A DNA stretch of 64,000 bases from assembly GCF_006575665.1 (NCBI RefSeq), contig NZ_CP041253.1:4839501-4903500 (forward strand), written 5' to 3'. The position numbers and the translations under genes were made by a program. Below, one piece after another: positions 26,080 through 35,794 of the stretch (within the stretch, counting starts at the first letter, position 1; every line of letters begins with the position of its first letter). The notes beneath the pieces were generated by a model. It had not been told where the DNA came from. It saw nothing but the letters and a program-made list of their open reading frames with translations, and searched no databases. Source of the DNA: Echinicola soli (GTDB lineage: Bacteria > Bacteroidota > Bacteroidia > Cytophagales > Cyclobacteriaceae).

Positions 26080-28941
26080 ATGTACAGTACCAAGCTGATT
26101 TATGCCCTTATCCTAACGGCCGTTGTCACGGCATGTTCTTCCTCGGCAAGCAAGCCCGTTCAAACTGGAAATGGCATCACCATTTCCCTTCCTTCTGACG
26201 ATCCCAACACACCTAAGCAAGTTCGGCTGGAAGTCATCACCGATAATATCATCCGGGTATCTTCCTCCCCACTGGACAAGCTGCCTCCTTCCAGCAGCCT
26301 AATGATCACAGACCAACTTCCCAGCACACCAACCTGGGAAAAAGTGGAAACAGCAGATTCCATCTGCCTGAAGACATCCCGGGTCCAAGCGTGGGCGTCC
26401 AAGCAGACAGGCGAAGTGACGTTTAAAGATGCCTCCGGTAACAGGATACTTCGCGAAGCCCCATCCGGTAAGGCATTTGGCCCACCTGCGGATCCTGATC
26501 AGGATGGCATTTTTTCTATCCGACAAAGCTTCGAAAGCGACGCCAACGAAGCCCTTTTTGGTCTTGGCCAGCAGCAAACCGGCCTATTTAACTACAAAGG
26601 CTACCATGTAGACCTCACCCAGTACAACGGCGTCGTGGCGGTACCTTTTCTGGTATCCAGTCGCAACTATGCCATTCTGTGGGACAATTACTCCATTACC
26701 AAATTTGGCGATGACCGGGATCCCTTGCCATTATCGGAGCTCAGGCTCTATGACGCCACCGGAAAGGAAGGCTTTCTCACCGCCACCTATGCCAATGACA
26801 AAAGCAGGCCCGATGAAGGCTTGATCGAACAAGAAGGCCACATTGCCTATACTTTTTTGGATGATTTGAACAAAATCCCCCAGAACTTTGACATGGCAAA
26901 TGGAGTGGCCACCTGGAATGGAAAAATACAAGGCAGAAAAAATGGCACACATCGATTTTACATGACCTATTCAGGGTACCTCAAAGTGTGGGCTGCTGGG
27001 AAACTTATCGTAGATCGCTGGCGGGAAAGCTGGAATCCAGGACCATTGGTTTTTGGCATTCCATTGAATACTGAAAAAGCAACGGAATTTAAAATTGAAT
27101 GGATTCCTGAATCCACCCAGTCTTTCCTCAGTCTAACATTCCTCCCTCCTGATCCACATAAAACAGAAGCCACCTATACCTTCCGTTCAGAAGCAGGCAA
27201 AATGCTGGATTACTATTTGGTGGCAGGCGATGACATGGATGAACTTATCTCGGGTTACCGTCAGCTTACCGGTAAAGCCCAGGTCATGCCAAAATGGGCC
27301 ATGGGATTCTGGCAAAGCCGGGAACGGTACAAAACCCAAGCAGAGCTGCTGAACACGGTAGCCGAATACCGCAAGCGAAACATACCGCTGGACAATATCG
27401 TCCAGGATTGGTCCTATTGGCGGGAAGATGCTTGGGGAAGTCATGAGTTTGATCCCGAACGCTTTCCTGATCCAGAAGGAATGATCGATCAAGTCCATGA
27501 ACAATATCATGCCCGAATCATGATATCGGTCTGGCCAAAATTCTACGAAGGCATCCAACATTACAAGGAATTTGACGAAAAGGGATGGCTATACAAACAA
27601 AACATCATCAACCGCCAGCGGGACTGGATCGGAGAAGGCTATATCAGTACGTTTTACGATGCCTTTAACCCCGGTGCCCGAAAGCTTTTCTGGAAACAGA
27701 TCAACGAAAAACTGTACAGTAAAGGCATTGATGCCTGGTGGCTGGACGCCACCGAGCCCGATGTCCTTTCCAATGCTTCCATCAAACACCGAAAAAACCT
27801 GATGAACCCTACGGCCTTGGGATCGGCCACTGAATTTTTCAATGGCTATCCCCTGGTCAATGCCAAAGGCATCTATCATGGCCAGCGGACCACCAATCCG
27901 GACGAACGGGTCTTCATTCTCACCCGCTCTGGATTTCCCGGCATCCAACGATACGGAGCAGCCACTTGGAGCGGGGATATTTCTGCTAGATTTGATGAAT
28001 TGGAGCAGCAGATTCCTGCTGGTCTGAATTTTTCCCTTTCGGGACTGCCCTATTGGACCACGGATATTGGTGGATTTTTTGTCGAGGACAAGTATGACCG
28101 GCCAGATCCGGAAGGTGAGGCCTTGGAAGAATGGCGTGAATTGAACACACGATGGTACCAATATGGTACATTTACACCCCTTTACCGTTCTCATGGCCAA
28201 TATCCCTATCGGGAAGTATTTAATATTGCCCCTGAAGGCCATCCGGCCTATGAATCCATTGTCTTTTACAATAGGCTACGCTATCGGTTGATGCCTTATA
28301 TCTATTCGTTGACAGGAAGTGTCCACCATGATGACTATACCATCATGCGACCATTGATCATGGACTTTGGCGACGATACGGCTGTCAGGAAAATCGATGA
28401 CCAGTTTATGTTTGGTCCTTCTATTTTGGTCAATCCCGTGTACCATTACAAGGCTACCAGCAGAGATATCTATTTCCCCAAAGGAGCAGGCTGGTACGAT
28501 CTCTTAACGGGAGCTTATCAAGAAGGGGGTGTTCAAAAAAGCGTAGCCGCGCCATATGGAAAGATCCCTTTGTATGTGCAGGCGGGCAGCATCATCCCAT
28601 TTGGCCCAGCGATCCAATACACCGATGAGAAAGCAGCAGCAGAGATCACCCTTTTTGTATACGCCGGCCAAAATGGAAGCTTTGAGCTCTACGAAGACGA
28701 AGAAACCAATTACAACTACGAACAGGGACGGTTTTCAATCATTCCGATAACATACGACAACGATAACAAAACGCTGCGCATTGGTGAGCATAAAGGAAAC
28801 TTCAAGGGCATGTTGGCTTCCAGGACTTTCAGGGTCATCTTGGTAGAAAAAGACCTTCCTGTGGCTTATGACCCTGATTTATCCACAAAGAACACCATCA
28901 ATTACACTGGTAAAGCAGTAAAAATGAAATTGAGAAATTAA
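26080..28941 (+). CDS. GH31 glycoside hydrolase with PA14 domain, probable alpha-xylosidase
   Basis: This 953-residue lipoprotein (lipobox VTAC, Cys19) has an N-terminal beta-sandwich, a PA14 insert at about residues 264-357 (WNGKIQGRKNGTHRFYMT onward) and the GH31 (beta/alpha)8 catalytic domain at about 395-760. C-terminal beta domains follow. The nucleophile is Asp556 in WWLDATEPD and the likely acid/base is Asp633 in ATWSGDIS. The WWLDATEP form and the PA14 insert are typical of xyloglucan-type alpha-xylosidases such as Cellvibrio Xyl31A. It probably removes alpha-xylose from xyloglucan oligosaccharides at the cell surface or in the periplasm. It is not in a SusCD locus here. The family is certain; the substrate is likely but untested. 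Confidence 0.92.
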   Translation: MYSTKLIYALILTAVVTACSSSASKPVQTGNGITISLPSDDPNTPKQVRLEVITDNIIRVSSSPLDKLPPSSSLMITDQLPSTPTWEKVETADSICLKTSRVQAWASKQTGEVTFKDASGNRILREAPSGKAFGPPADPDQDGIFSIRQSFESDANEALFGLGQQQTGLFNYKGYHVDLTQYNGVVAVPFLVSSRNYAILWDNYSITKFGDDRDPLPLSELRLYDATGKEGFLTATYANDKSRPDEGLIEQEGHIAYTFLDDLNKIPQNFDMANGVATWNGKIQGRKNGTHRFYMTYSGYLKVWAAGKLIVDRWRESWNPGPLVFGIPLNTEKATEFKIEWIPESTQSFLSLTFLPPDPHKTEATYTFRSEAGKMLDYYLVAGDDMDELISGYRQLTGKAQVMPKWAMGFWQSRERYKTQAELLNTVAEYRKRNIPLDNIVQDWSYWREDAWGSHEFDPERFPDPEGMIDQVHEQYHARIMISVWPKFYEGIQHYKEFDEKGWLYKQNIINRQRDWIGEGYISTFYDAFNPGARKLFWKQINEKLYSKGIDAWWLDATEPDVLSNASIKHRKNLMNPTALGSATEFFNGYPLVNAKGIYHGQRTTNPDERVFILTRSGFPGIQRYGAATWSGDISARFDELEQQIPAGLNFSLSGLPYWTTDIGGFFVEDKYDRPDPEGEALEEWRELNTRWYQYGTFTPLYRSHGQYPYREVFNIAPEGHPAYESIVFYNRLRYRLMPYIYSLTGSVHHDDYTIMRPLIMDFGDDTAVRKIDDQFMFGPSILVNPVYHYKATSRDIYFPKGAGWYDLLTGAYQEGGVQKSVAAPYGKIPLYVQAGSIIPFGPAIQYTDEKAAAEITLFVYAGQNGSFELYEDEETNYNYEQGRFSIIPITYDNDNKTLRIGEHKGNFKGMLASRTFRVILVEKDLPVAYDPDLSTKNTINYTGKAVKMKLRN

Positions 28942-29000
28942 AAATTAAACAAAAGTCAATAAAGTTGAATTTTAGTTAATTTTGGGTTTTATAATAAAAA

Positions 29001-29036
29001 CAAAAGGGCCTCATGGTGTCATGAAGCCCTTTTTTA
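29001..29036. terminator. Bidirectional terminator between GH31 and acnA
   Basis: AAAAGGGC-c-TCATG and CATGA-a-GCCCTTTT form a stem with one internal mismatch and a four-base loop, followed by a T-run on the plus strand and an A-rich left side. It lies between convergent gene ends at 28941 and 29055. Confidence 0.8.
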
Positions 29037-29054
29037 TGGTTTGATAGTTCGTAC

Positions 29055-31832
29055 TTAATCTTGTTTTAGGAATTCCCTTAGCACATAATGAAGAATACCG
29101 CCATTCTTATAATAAGCGATTTCCACTTCTGAGTCCAAACGACAGACCACCTCAAAATTCACCACAGCACCTCCATCTTTCCTGGCTGTGGCATTCAGCT
29201 TCTTCTGTGGACTGAGCCCTTCGGTGATTCCCTCAATGGTAATTTCCTCTTTGCCATCTAGCCCCAAACTTGACGCAGACTGTCCTTCGGCAAATTGTAA
29301 AGGAAGCACACCCATTCCCACCAGGTTGGATCGATGGATACGTTCATAACTTTCTGCTATGACCGCATGGATTCCCAGTAGAGTGGTTCCTTTGGCCGCC
29401 CAGTCACGCGAGGACCCACTTCCGTACTCTTTACCCGCCAATACCACCAATGGAGTGTTGTCCTTCTGGTATTTTTCGGAGGCTTCAAAGACGGTCATTT
29501 CTTCGCCGGAAGGAATGTAGGTAGTATACCCCCCTTCTCTGGAAGCCAGTTGGTTTTTGATCCGTACATTGGCAAAGGTTCCCCTGACCATTACTTCATC
29601 ATTCCCCCTTCTGGATCCATAGGAGTTGAAATCTTTTTTCTCCACTCCCCTCCCCACAAGATATTGGCCGGCCGGGGAGCTTTCGGCAAAAGCCCCTGCT
29701 GGAGAGATATGGTCTGTGGTGATAGAATCCCCCAATTTTAAGAGCACTCTCGCTCCTTGGATGTTTTGTGGTTCTGGTACTTCACTGCTGATGCCCTGGA
29801 AAAAAGGTGCTTCCTTGATATAGGTAGACTTATCTGACCATTGGTACACCTTATCACTTGGTGCCTGCAGGTTTTTCCATTGCTCATTTCCTTCAAAGAT
29901 CTCCCCATAGTTTTTTTCAAAATCACCAGGGTTTAGGACTTTCCCCATCACCTCAAAGATTTCATCATTGCTTGGCCAAATATCCTTGAGAAAAACTGGC
30001 TCCAAGTTTGGATCAAATCCCAGTGGTTCTTCATTAAGGTCCACATCTACCCGCCCGGCAAGGGCATAGGCTACTACGAGCATCGGTGACATCAGGTAAT
30101 TCATCTTGACCTGTGGATGCACGCGGGCTTCAAAGTTTCTGTTTCCGGACAGTACTGAGGCCACGACCAGGTCATTTTCTTCCACTGCATGGGCAATGTG
30201 CCTGGGCAGCGGACCGGAATTACCAATACAGGATGTGCAGCCATAGCCAACGATATGAAATCGCAATGCTTCCAGGTCATCCAAGAGGCCGGAGTTTTCA
30301 AGGTAATCGGTTACCACCTTGGAACCTGGCGCCAGAGATGTCTTGACCCATGGCTTGACGTCGAGTCCGCGTTCACGTGCTTTTTGGGCTACCAGCCCAG
30401 CTCCGATCATCACACTTGGATTGGAGGTATTGGTACAGGAAGTAATGGCCGCAATGACAATGCTTCCATCAGAAAGCGCAAATTCCTCATTGTTGATCTT
30501 CACTTCTACGGTTTTAAGACCGTTTTTGGTCTTGGTAGCTATTTCCACATCGTCAGGAAGATCACCAGGTTTATCCACGGGCTGGCCACCTCCTTCACTA
30601 AACCAGCGGCTCTTGTCACGCTTATCGATGGGGATATATTCCCTCCCGTGCACTTCTTCTAGTAATTCGCCAAATTTATCCTTAAAGTTTCGTACCAAAA
30701 TTTTATCCTGAGGGCGCTTAGGACCCGATACTGTAGGCTCCACTGTGCCAAGATCGAGTTCTACCAGACTACTGTATTTCACCGACTCCTCATCCTCACG
30801 CCACAGCATGTTGGCTTTTGCATAATCTTCTACCAGTTTGATTTGGTCCCTGGACCTATTGGTCTTGCTCATATAGTCTAGTGTACGATCATCTATGGGG
30901 AAATAAGTCACTGTACAGCCAAACTCAGGGGACATATTGGAAATGGTCGCCCTATCCGGAACGGTAAGGGTATCCAAACCAGGACCAAACACTTCCACAA
31001 ACTTCCCTACCACGCCGTGCTTGCGCAAAAGCTCAGTAATGGTCAGTACCATATCGGTAGCGGTCGTTCCCAAAGGCAATTTACCGGTCAGTTTCAATCC
31101 TACCACCTGGGGCATGATAAAATAAATGGGCTGACCAAGCAAGGCTGCTTCCGCTTCAATGCCTCCTACTCCCCAACCGACTACACCGATTCCATTTACC
31201 ATAGGTGTGTGTGAATCAGTGCCGACCAGGGTATCCGGAAATACATTGCCATCACGCTCGATCACGCCTTTGGCCAGATATTCCAAGTTCACCTGGTGAC
31301 AAATCCCCATGCCAGGAGGAACCACAGAAAAATTATCAAAGGATTTTTGTGCCCACTTCAAAAACTCATAACGTTCTCCATTTCGTTCATACTCCACATC
31401 CACGTTTTTCTTATAAGAATAATTGGTGCCAAAATAATCCACTTGGACGGAGTGGTCCACGACCAGGTCCACGGGGATCAGTGGATTGATCTTTTGTGGA
31501 TCTTTACCTTTACGCACTGCCTCCGCCCGTAATGAGGCAATATCCACCACGGCAGGTACTCCTGTAAAATCCTGCATCAAGACCCTTGCAGGTTTAAAGG
31601 GCACATCTTTATCTGATGCTTCCGGTTTCCAATTTAGAAGGGTCTCGGTATGCTCTTTGGTGATTGCAAAGTCATCATAGTTCCGAAGGGCATTCTCCAG
31701 CAATATCCGAATCGAAAACGGAAGCTGGTTGATCTTATGACCTTGTTGCTGCAATGACGCCAAACTCCAGTAGTTTAGCTTACCTTTTGCAGTATCAAGT
31801 TGCTTTTTGATATGATAAGGATCTAGTGACAT
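29055..31832 (-). CDS. acnA: Aconitate hydratase (AcnA type)
   Basis: This is a 925-residue iron-sulphur enzyme that converts citrate to isocitrate. It shows the IRP/AcnA-type features LENALRN near the N-terminus, VGTDSHTPMVNGIGVVGWGVGG (substrate-binding block), the cluster cysteine in AAITSCTNTSNPSVM and the pair in YGCTSCIGNSGPL. The C-terminal swivel domain has GKEYGSGSSRDWAAKG. The frame is open further upstream to 31994, but homology begins at MSLDPYHIKKQL, so I set the start at 31832. The extra 54 residues are Tyr/Cys-rich and unlike aconitase. The spacer to the divergent gene at 31996 is 163 nt. Partner isocitrate dehydrogenase is at 59673-61136. Confidence 0.95.
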   Translation of the reverse strand: MSLDPYHIKKQLDTAKGKLNYWSLASLQQQGHKINQLPFSIRILLENALRNYDDFAITKEHTETLLNWKPEASDKDVPFKPARVLMQDFTGVPAVVDIASLRAEAVRKGKDPQKINPLIPVDLVVDHSVQVDYFGTNYSYKKNVDVEYERNGERYEFLKWAQKSFDNFSVVPPGMGICHQVNLEYLAKGVIERDGNVFPDTLVGTDSHTPMVNGIGVVGWGVGGIEAEAALLGQPIYFIMPQVVGLKLTGKLPLGTTATDMVLTITELLRKHGVVGKFVEVFGPGLDTLTVPDRATISNMSPEFGCTVTYFPIDDRTLDYMSKTNRSRDQIKLVEDYAKANMLWREDEESVKYSSLVELDLGTVEPTVSGPKRPQDKILVRNFKDKFGELLEEVHGREYIPIDKRDKSRWFSEGGGQPVDKPGDLPDDVEIATKTKNGLKTVEVKINNEEFALSDGSIVIAAITSCTNTSNPSVMIGAGLVAQKARERGLDVKPWVKTSLAPGSKVVTDYLENSGLLDDLEALRFHIVGYGCTSCIGNSGPLPRHIAHAVEENDLVVASVLSGNRNFEARVHPQVKMNYLMSPMLVVAYALAGRVDVDLNEEPLGFDPNLEPVFLKDIWPSNDEIFEVMGKVLNPGDFEKNYGEIFEGNEQWKNLQAPSDKVYQWSDKSTYIKEAPFFQGISSEVPEPQNIQGARVLLKLGDSITTDHISPAGAFAESSPAGQYLVGRGVEKKDFNSYGSRRGNDEVMVRGTFANVRIKNQLASREGGYTTYIPSGEEMTVFEASEKYQKDNTPLVVLAGKEYGSGSSRDWAAKGTTLLGIHAVIAESYERIHRSNLVGMGVLPLQFAEGQSASSLGLDGKEEITIEGITEGLSPQKKLNATARKDGGAVVNFEVVCRLDSEVEIAYYKNGGILHYVLREFLKQD

Positions 31833-31995
31833 ATGTTTTTTATGGTTATAAATGGTAAAAATAGTTTCTATATGATAACTGCTTAAAAAACAGTATGATT
31901 CCTTAATATAAGATTTTTTACAGTAAATTGTAAGCTGATATTTAGGGCATACTGCCCGAAACTGATAATTTGATACACCTAAACTCACCCGCACT

Positions 31996-33042
31996 ATGAA
32001 AGAAGTGCTTTATGCATTTTCTGTTATATTTATCATCGCAACATTAATGCCACTGGTAAAAAAAGACTATTGGACTTTTCGGGTTTTTGATTATCCCCGC
32101 TTCCAAAAGCTATTGTTAATATCGGCAACATTAATTTGCTGGACTTTTGTGGATTATGACCAATTATCAAAAGTAGATTTCGGGATCATTATTACCCTTG
32201 TCCTACTATGTATTTTTCTCCTAAAACAAATCATACCCTATTCACCATTTCATACTAAAATGGTCAAATCGGCCAATGCCCAAGAAAAGACAACGGTCAA
32301 AGTGCTCGTTGGAAATGTTTATCAGTACAACAAAGATTACGATCGATGCCTTCACTTGATCAACGAGGAAAATCCTCACCTTTTTATGCTGGTAGAAACA
32401 GACCAGGGCTGGGCGGACGCCATGGCAGTACTTAAAGAGGAGTATCCCTATCAAGTAGAACTCCCGCTGGAAAACACCTACGGCATGCTACTCTATGCCA
32501 AGTTTCCACTTAAAAACACCGAAATCAATTACCTCATTGATGAAGACATTCCTTCTATTTTCACTGATCTACAGATGGAAGGACAACTCATTAAGCTTTT
32601 TGCCATCCACCCGACCCCACCTGTGCCAGGGGAAAACACCCACAGTACTGAAAGAGACGCAGAGATATTGATTGTGGGGGAAAAAGCCAAATCTGAACGT
32701 AGTCCCACCATCATCATGGGTGATCTCAATGATGTGGCCTGGAGCTATACCACTGAACTTTTCCTAAAGATCAGTGGTATGGGAGATCCAAGAATAGGAC
32801 GTGGTATGTATAATACCTTCCATGCCAACTATCCCTTCCTTCGATGGCCCTTGGATCATATATTCTTAAGCAATCAATTTCGACTCAAAAAAATAAAGGT
32901 GCACCCTTCCATTGGATCGGATCATTTCCCCATTAGTGCGGATTTGGTTCTTGATAAAAACAATGATAACGAGCAGTTGGAGGCTAGTGCTGAAGAAAAA
33001 GCAGAGGCAAAAGAGAAAATCGTCAGCGGAATGGAATTTTAA
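31996..33042 (+). CDS. Membrane-anchored endonuclease/exonuclease/phosphatase family protein
   Basis: This 348-residue protein has two or three N-terminal membrane segments (about 3-20, 38-52 and 62-80) followed by an EEP catalytic domain. The DNase I-like metal and catalytic residues are visible: VGNVYQYN, the metal Glu in FMLVETD, FAIHPTPP, the MGDLNDV pair, and GSDHFPI at the end. Such proteins hydrolyse phosphodiester bonds, acting on nucleic acids or lipid head groups; the substrate is unknown here. The C-terminal tail is rich in Glu, Lys and Ala. It is divergent from acnA and converges with mlaD. Confidence 0.88.
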   Translation: MKEVLYAFSVIFIIATLMPLVKKDYWTFRVFDYPRFQKLLLISATLICWTFVDYDQLSKVDFGIIITLVLLCIFLLKQIIPYSPFHTKMVKSANAQEKTTVKVLVGNVYQYNKDYDRCLHLINEENPHLFMLVETDQGWADAMAVLKEEYPYQVELPLENTYGMLLYAKFPLKNTEINYLIDEDIPSIFTDLQMEGQLIKLFAIHPTPPVPGENTHSTERDAEILIVGEKAKSERSPTIIMGDLNDVAWSYTTELFLKISGMGDPRIGRGMYNTFHANYPFLRWPLDHIFLSNQFRLKKIKVHPSIGSDHFPISADLVLDKNNDNEQLEASAEEKAEAKEKIVSGMEF

Positions 33043-33176
33043 TGAACCCTTCAAAAAACCACCTCAAGTGTAAAAAAACCTATATTAATTGTAAATTACC
33101 AGCCAATGGTAAACAACAACTAAAAGACGGCTATCCTTTCCGAACGGCCGTCCATTTATGCAAATGCTATTTTAGA

Positions 33177-34175
33177 TTATTCACCCCCCTTTTCAGCTTC
33201 CTCTGCGGCTTTGGCCTCAGCCTTCTCCTTACGCTTATGCGCCTTTCTCATGATCCAGGCATACTTAAGAGCTTCCAAGTTCTCATTGAGCAGCGTGGTA
33301 GTGGTTTCAGTATTTTTAATCGTTGTTTTGATATAATCGGCAAACTCCTCATCGTTGAGCAGCATTCCCATAGCATTGTCGTTCGAATTCAGTTTTTCAC
33401 TGGCATCCTTAAAGTTTATCGCTGCCTCTGTGGCGGTCATACTGGTATTCTCCAGTTCATAAGCTGTCTTTTTCAAACTGGAATAAACCGTCGTATCGTG
33501 GGACAATTCATAGAGAATGGTACCCTCCCTGTCCAAATTGGCCGTGAAATCTCCCAAATCGCGGGAAATACGACTGCTATTGGCCGCCGTACGCTCTAAG
33601 CTGGCCACCGTGTTTTTAAAGTTAGCGGCCAACAGGCTATCGGTAAGCACCGCTCCTATGATGCCTTCACCATTGGCGATTTTTCCGGTAAGTACTTTCA
33701 AGTCATTGGTAATGGAAACAAGGTTTTGGTTATTTTCCTGCAATGTCTCCATCATATTATCGGTATCCAACGGCATGACGGCCTGCAAGCGGTCTCCATT
33801 CTCAATAGCTGGTGCTTGGGTAGTCCCCCCGTAGATCACGATAATTTTGTTACCGATCAATCCGTCGGAACTGATGGTGGCCTTGGAGTCCTTACGGATA
33901 TAATCCTTACTGGCTGCATCCACGTTCATGGAGATTTCGACCTGCGAATTACCATAAAATTTGATGGAGGTTACCGTACCGATCTTCACCCCCGAAAACC
34001 AGACGTTGTTCCCTGGCTGGAGTCCTTGGACATCATCAAAAACAGCTTTTAGCCCCACACTCTTTACAAAGACCTTTTGCTGGGCTCCCAATGTCAAAAT
34101 ACCGACAACCGCAATGATAATCCCTACCAAAACGAATATTCCAACGATTACTGATTTTTTATTATCATTTCTCAT
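33177..34175 (-). CDS. mlaD: MlaD-family (MCE) substrate-binding protein
   Basis: This 332-residue protein has one N-terminal membrane anchor (about 8-28: KSVIVGIFVLVGIIIAVVGIL) and an MCE domain at about 35-115 (GLKAVFDDVQGLQPGNNVWFSGVKIGTV). A long helical, coiled-coil-like C-terminal region of about 150-315 follows, with a charged Lys/Glu/Ala tail. It is the periplasmic lipid-binding part of an Mla-type phospholipid transporter. It overlaps the preceding mlaF gene by one base (TAATG), so the two are translationally coupled. No mlaC-like or outer-membrane mla gene is seen, as is common in Bacteroidota. Confidence 0.92.
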   Translation of the reverse strand: MRNDNKKSVIVGIFVLVGIIIAVVGILTLGAQQKVFVKSVGLKAVFDDVQGLQPGNNVWFSGVKIGTVTSIKFYGNSQVEISMNVDAASKDYIRKDSKATISSDGLIGNKIIVIYGGTTQAPAIENGDRLQAVMPLDTDNMMETLQENNQNLVSITNDLKVLTGKIANGEGIIGAVLTDSLLAANFKNTVASLERTAANSSRISRDLGDFTANLDREGTILYELSHDTTVYSSLKKTAYELENTSMTATEAAINFKDASEKLNSNDNAMGMLLNDEEFADYIKTTIKNTETTTTLLNENLEALKYAWIMRKAHKRKEKAEAKAAEEAEKGGE

Positions 34176-34924
34176 TATGTAATGAAATTATAGTCATAAA
34201 ATGATTTCACTCTTTGATCTTCCGGTGTTTTAAACACCTCTTCGAATTTTCCTTCAGCGCCGAATTGGCCATCCAAAAGTACCGCTACCCTGTCCCCGGT
34301 TTCCCTGGCACAGGTCAAGTCATGGGTAATGATGATGGATGAGGTATTGTAATTTTCCCTTACTTCATTGATAAGGTTATTGATATCGCTACAGGTAATT
34401 GGATCTAGTCCCGCAGTAGGTTCATCATAAAGCATGATCTCCGGCTTGAGAATAAGCGTCCGGGCGATACCGATCCTCTTTCTTTGTCCACCGGAGAGTT
34501 CCGAGGGCATCTGGTTAATGGTCTGTGACAATCCCACTGCCTCAAGAACCTCCTCTACCATTTTATCTTTTTCAGTCCTGCTCAGCCCCTTTACATTCCT
34601 TACCAATGGAAACTCCAGGTTTTCACGGACAGTCATGCTGTCATAGAGTGCGCTGGCCTGAAATGAAAACCCGATCTTTAGCCGTAGCTCATTAAGGTCG
34701 TTTGCCTTGAGGTTGGAAACTTCCTTTCCCAGGACGTTCATGATCCCTTCGTCCTGGGTCAGTAAACCCACCATGATTTTGATCAACACGGATTTACCAG
34801 TACCGGATTTACCCAGTACCACTACGTTTTCGCCCTTGTAAAGGTCCAGATCCACTCCCATCAGCACATCCAGTTCTCCAAAAGACTTTTTCAATCCCCT
34901 GACTTCTACTACTTTTTCTCTCAT
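34175..34924 (-). CDS. mlaF: ABC transporter ATP-binding protein, Mla type
   Basis: This 249-residue ABC ATPase shows Walker A GKSGTGKSV (about residues 38-46), signature LSGGQRKRIGIART (about 143-156), Walker B IMLYDEPTAGLDP and the H-loop IIITHDL. It energises lipid movement by MlaE and MlaD between inner and outer membranes. The gene lies 3 nt after mlaE and overlaps mlaD by one base; the order mlaE-mlaF-mlaD is conserved in many Bacteroidota. Assignment is by sequence and operon context together. Confidence 0.93.
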   Translation of the reverse strand: MREKVVEVRGLKKSFGELDVLMGVDLDLYKGENVVVLGKSGTGKSVLIKIMVGLLTQDEGIMNVLGKEVSNLKANDLNELRLKIGFSFQASALYDSMTVRENLEFPLVRNVKGLSRTEKDKMVEEVLEAVGLSQTINQMPSELSGGQRKRIGIARTLILKPEIMLYDEPTAGLDPITCSDINNLINEVRENYNTSSIIITHDLTCARETGDRVAVLLDGQFGAEGKFEEVFKTPEDQRVKSFYDYNFIT

Positions 34925-34927
34925 AGA

Positions 34928-35725
34928 TTAGGACATTCTGATAAAGTTAACAATCTGTAATGCCAGCAATTCTTCGATAAAGATCAAAAACATCGCCAAT
35001 ACCACCGAGGCATTCGCTGCTTTGCCCACTCCTTCGGTACCTTTGGAAGAATGGTATCCTTTATAGCATCCCACTATTCCGATAGTAAAGCCGAATACCA
35101 GTGATTTAATAATGGATGAAAAGATATCCAGAAAAGAAATGGCTTCAAACACCTGTACAAAATAAGTGGAAAAACTTACACTTTCACTACTGTTTACTGA
35201 AAGAAAAGCCCCCATTAACGCCAAAAAGTCCGTGTACATCACCAGTACAGGAATCATGAAAGTGGTGGCCAGTACACGGGTGACCACCAAAAACTTAAAC
35301 GGATTGGTTGCCGACACCTCCATGGCATCGATCTGTTCGGTTACTTTCATAGAACCAATCTCCGCACCGATACTGGACCCCACTTTACCTGCAGCGATCA
35401 GCGCAGTTACCAATGGCCCCATCGCCCGCACAATCGCAATGGAAATCAAGGACGGCAACCATGAGGTCGCACCAAACTCGGACAGGGATGGACGAGATTG
35501 GTTGGTGAAAACAATCCCCACAATAAAGCCTGTCAGGGAGATCAGTGCCAAAGAATTATAGCCAATTTTATAACATTGGCGCATTACCTCCTTAAACTCA
35601 TAAGGAGGCACCCATACTTCCTTAAAGAAGCGTTTGAGAAATGCAAAAGCATCCGCCAAACCTAACATCATCGAATCGATCTTAGGACTGATCAAGTGCT
35701 CTCTTTTATTGGATTTATTAGCCAT
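34928..35725 (-). CDS. mlaE: ABC transporter permease, MlaE family
   Basis: This is a 265-residue inner-membrane permease with about five membrane segments. The family block GPLVTALIAAGKVGSSIGAEIGSMKVTEQIDAMEV is at about residues 109-143, and the region GCYKGYHSSKGTEGVGKA lies near the C-terminus (about 218-235). It forms the transmembrane core of the phospholipid transporter with MlaF and MlaD, which follow immediately. An N-terminal extension of roughly 40 residues (NKREHLISPKIDSM) is cytoplasmic. It is first gene of the operon; the promoter should lie in the 69 nt spacer before it. Confidence 0.93.
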   Translation of the reverse strand: MANKSNKREHLISPKIDSMMLGLADAFAFLKRFFKEVWVPPYEFKEVMRQCYKIGYNSLALISLTGFIVGIVFTNQSRPSLSEFGATSWLPSLISIAIVRAMGPLVTALIAAGKVGSSIGAEIGSMKVTEQIDAMEVSATNPFKFLVVTRVLATTFMIPVLVMYTDFLALMGAFLSVNSSESVSFSTYFVQVFEAISFLDIFSSIIKSLVFGFTIGIVGCYKGYHSSKGTEGVGKAANASVVLAMFLIFIEELLALQIVNFIRMS

Positions 35726-35794
35726 AAAGTATACTTGAATGTGCGAAACTAATAATTTTAGCTCGATTAGACTTATTTAAAAACGATTAATGCA

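Noticed and set aside
31833..31994. 54-residue N-terminal extension of aconitase in the same frame
   Set aside because: The extension is Tyr/Cys/Ser-rich with no homology and reaches into the promoter spacer of the divergent gene; canonical aconitase starts at the inner ATG 31832.
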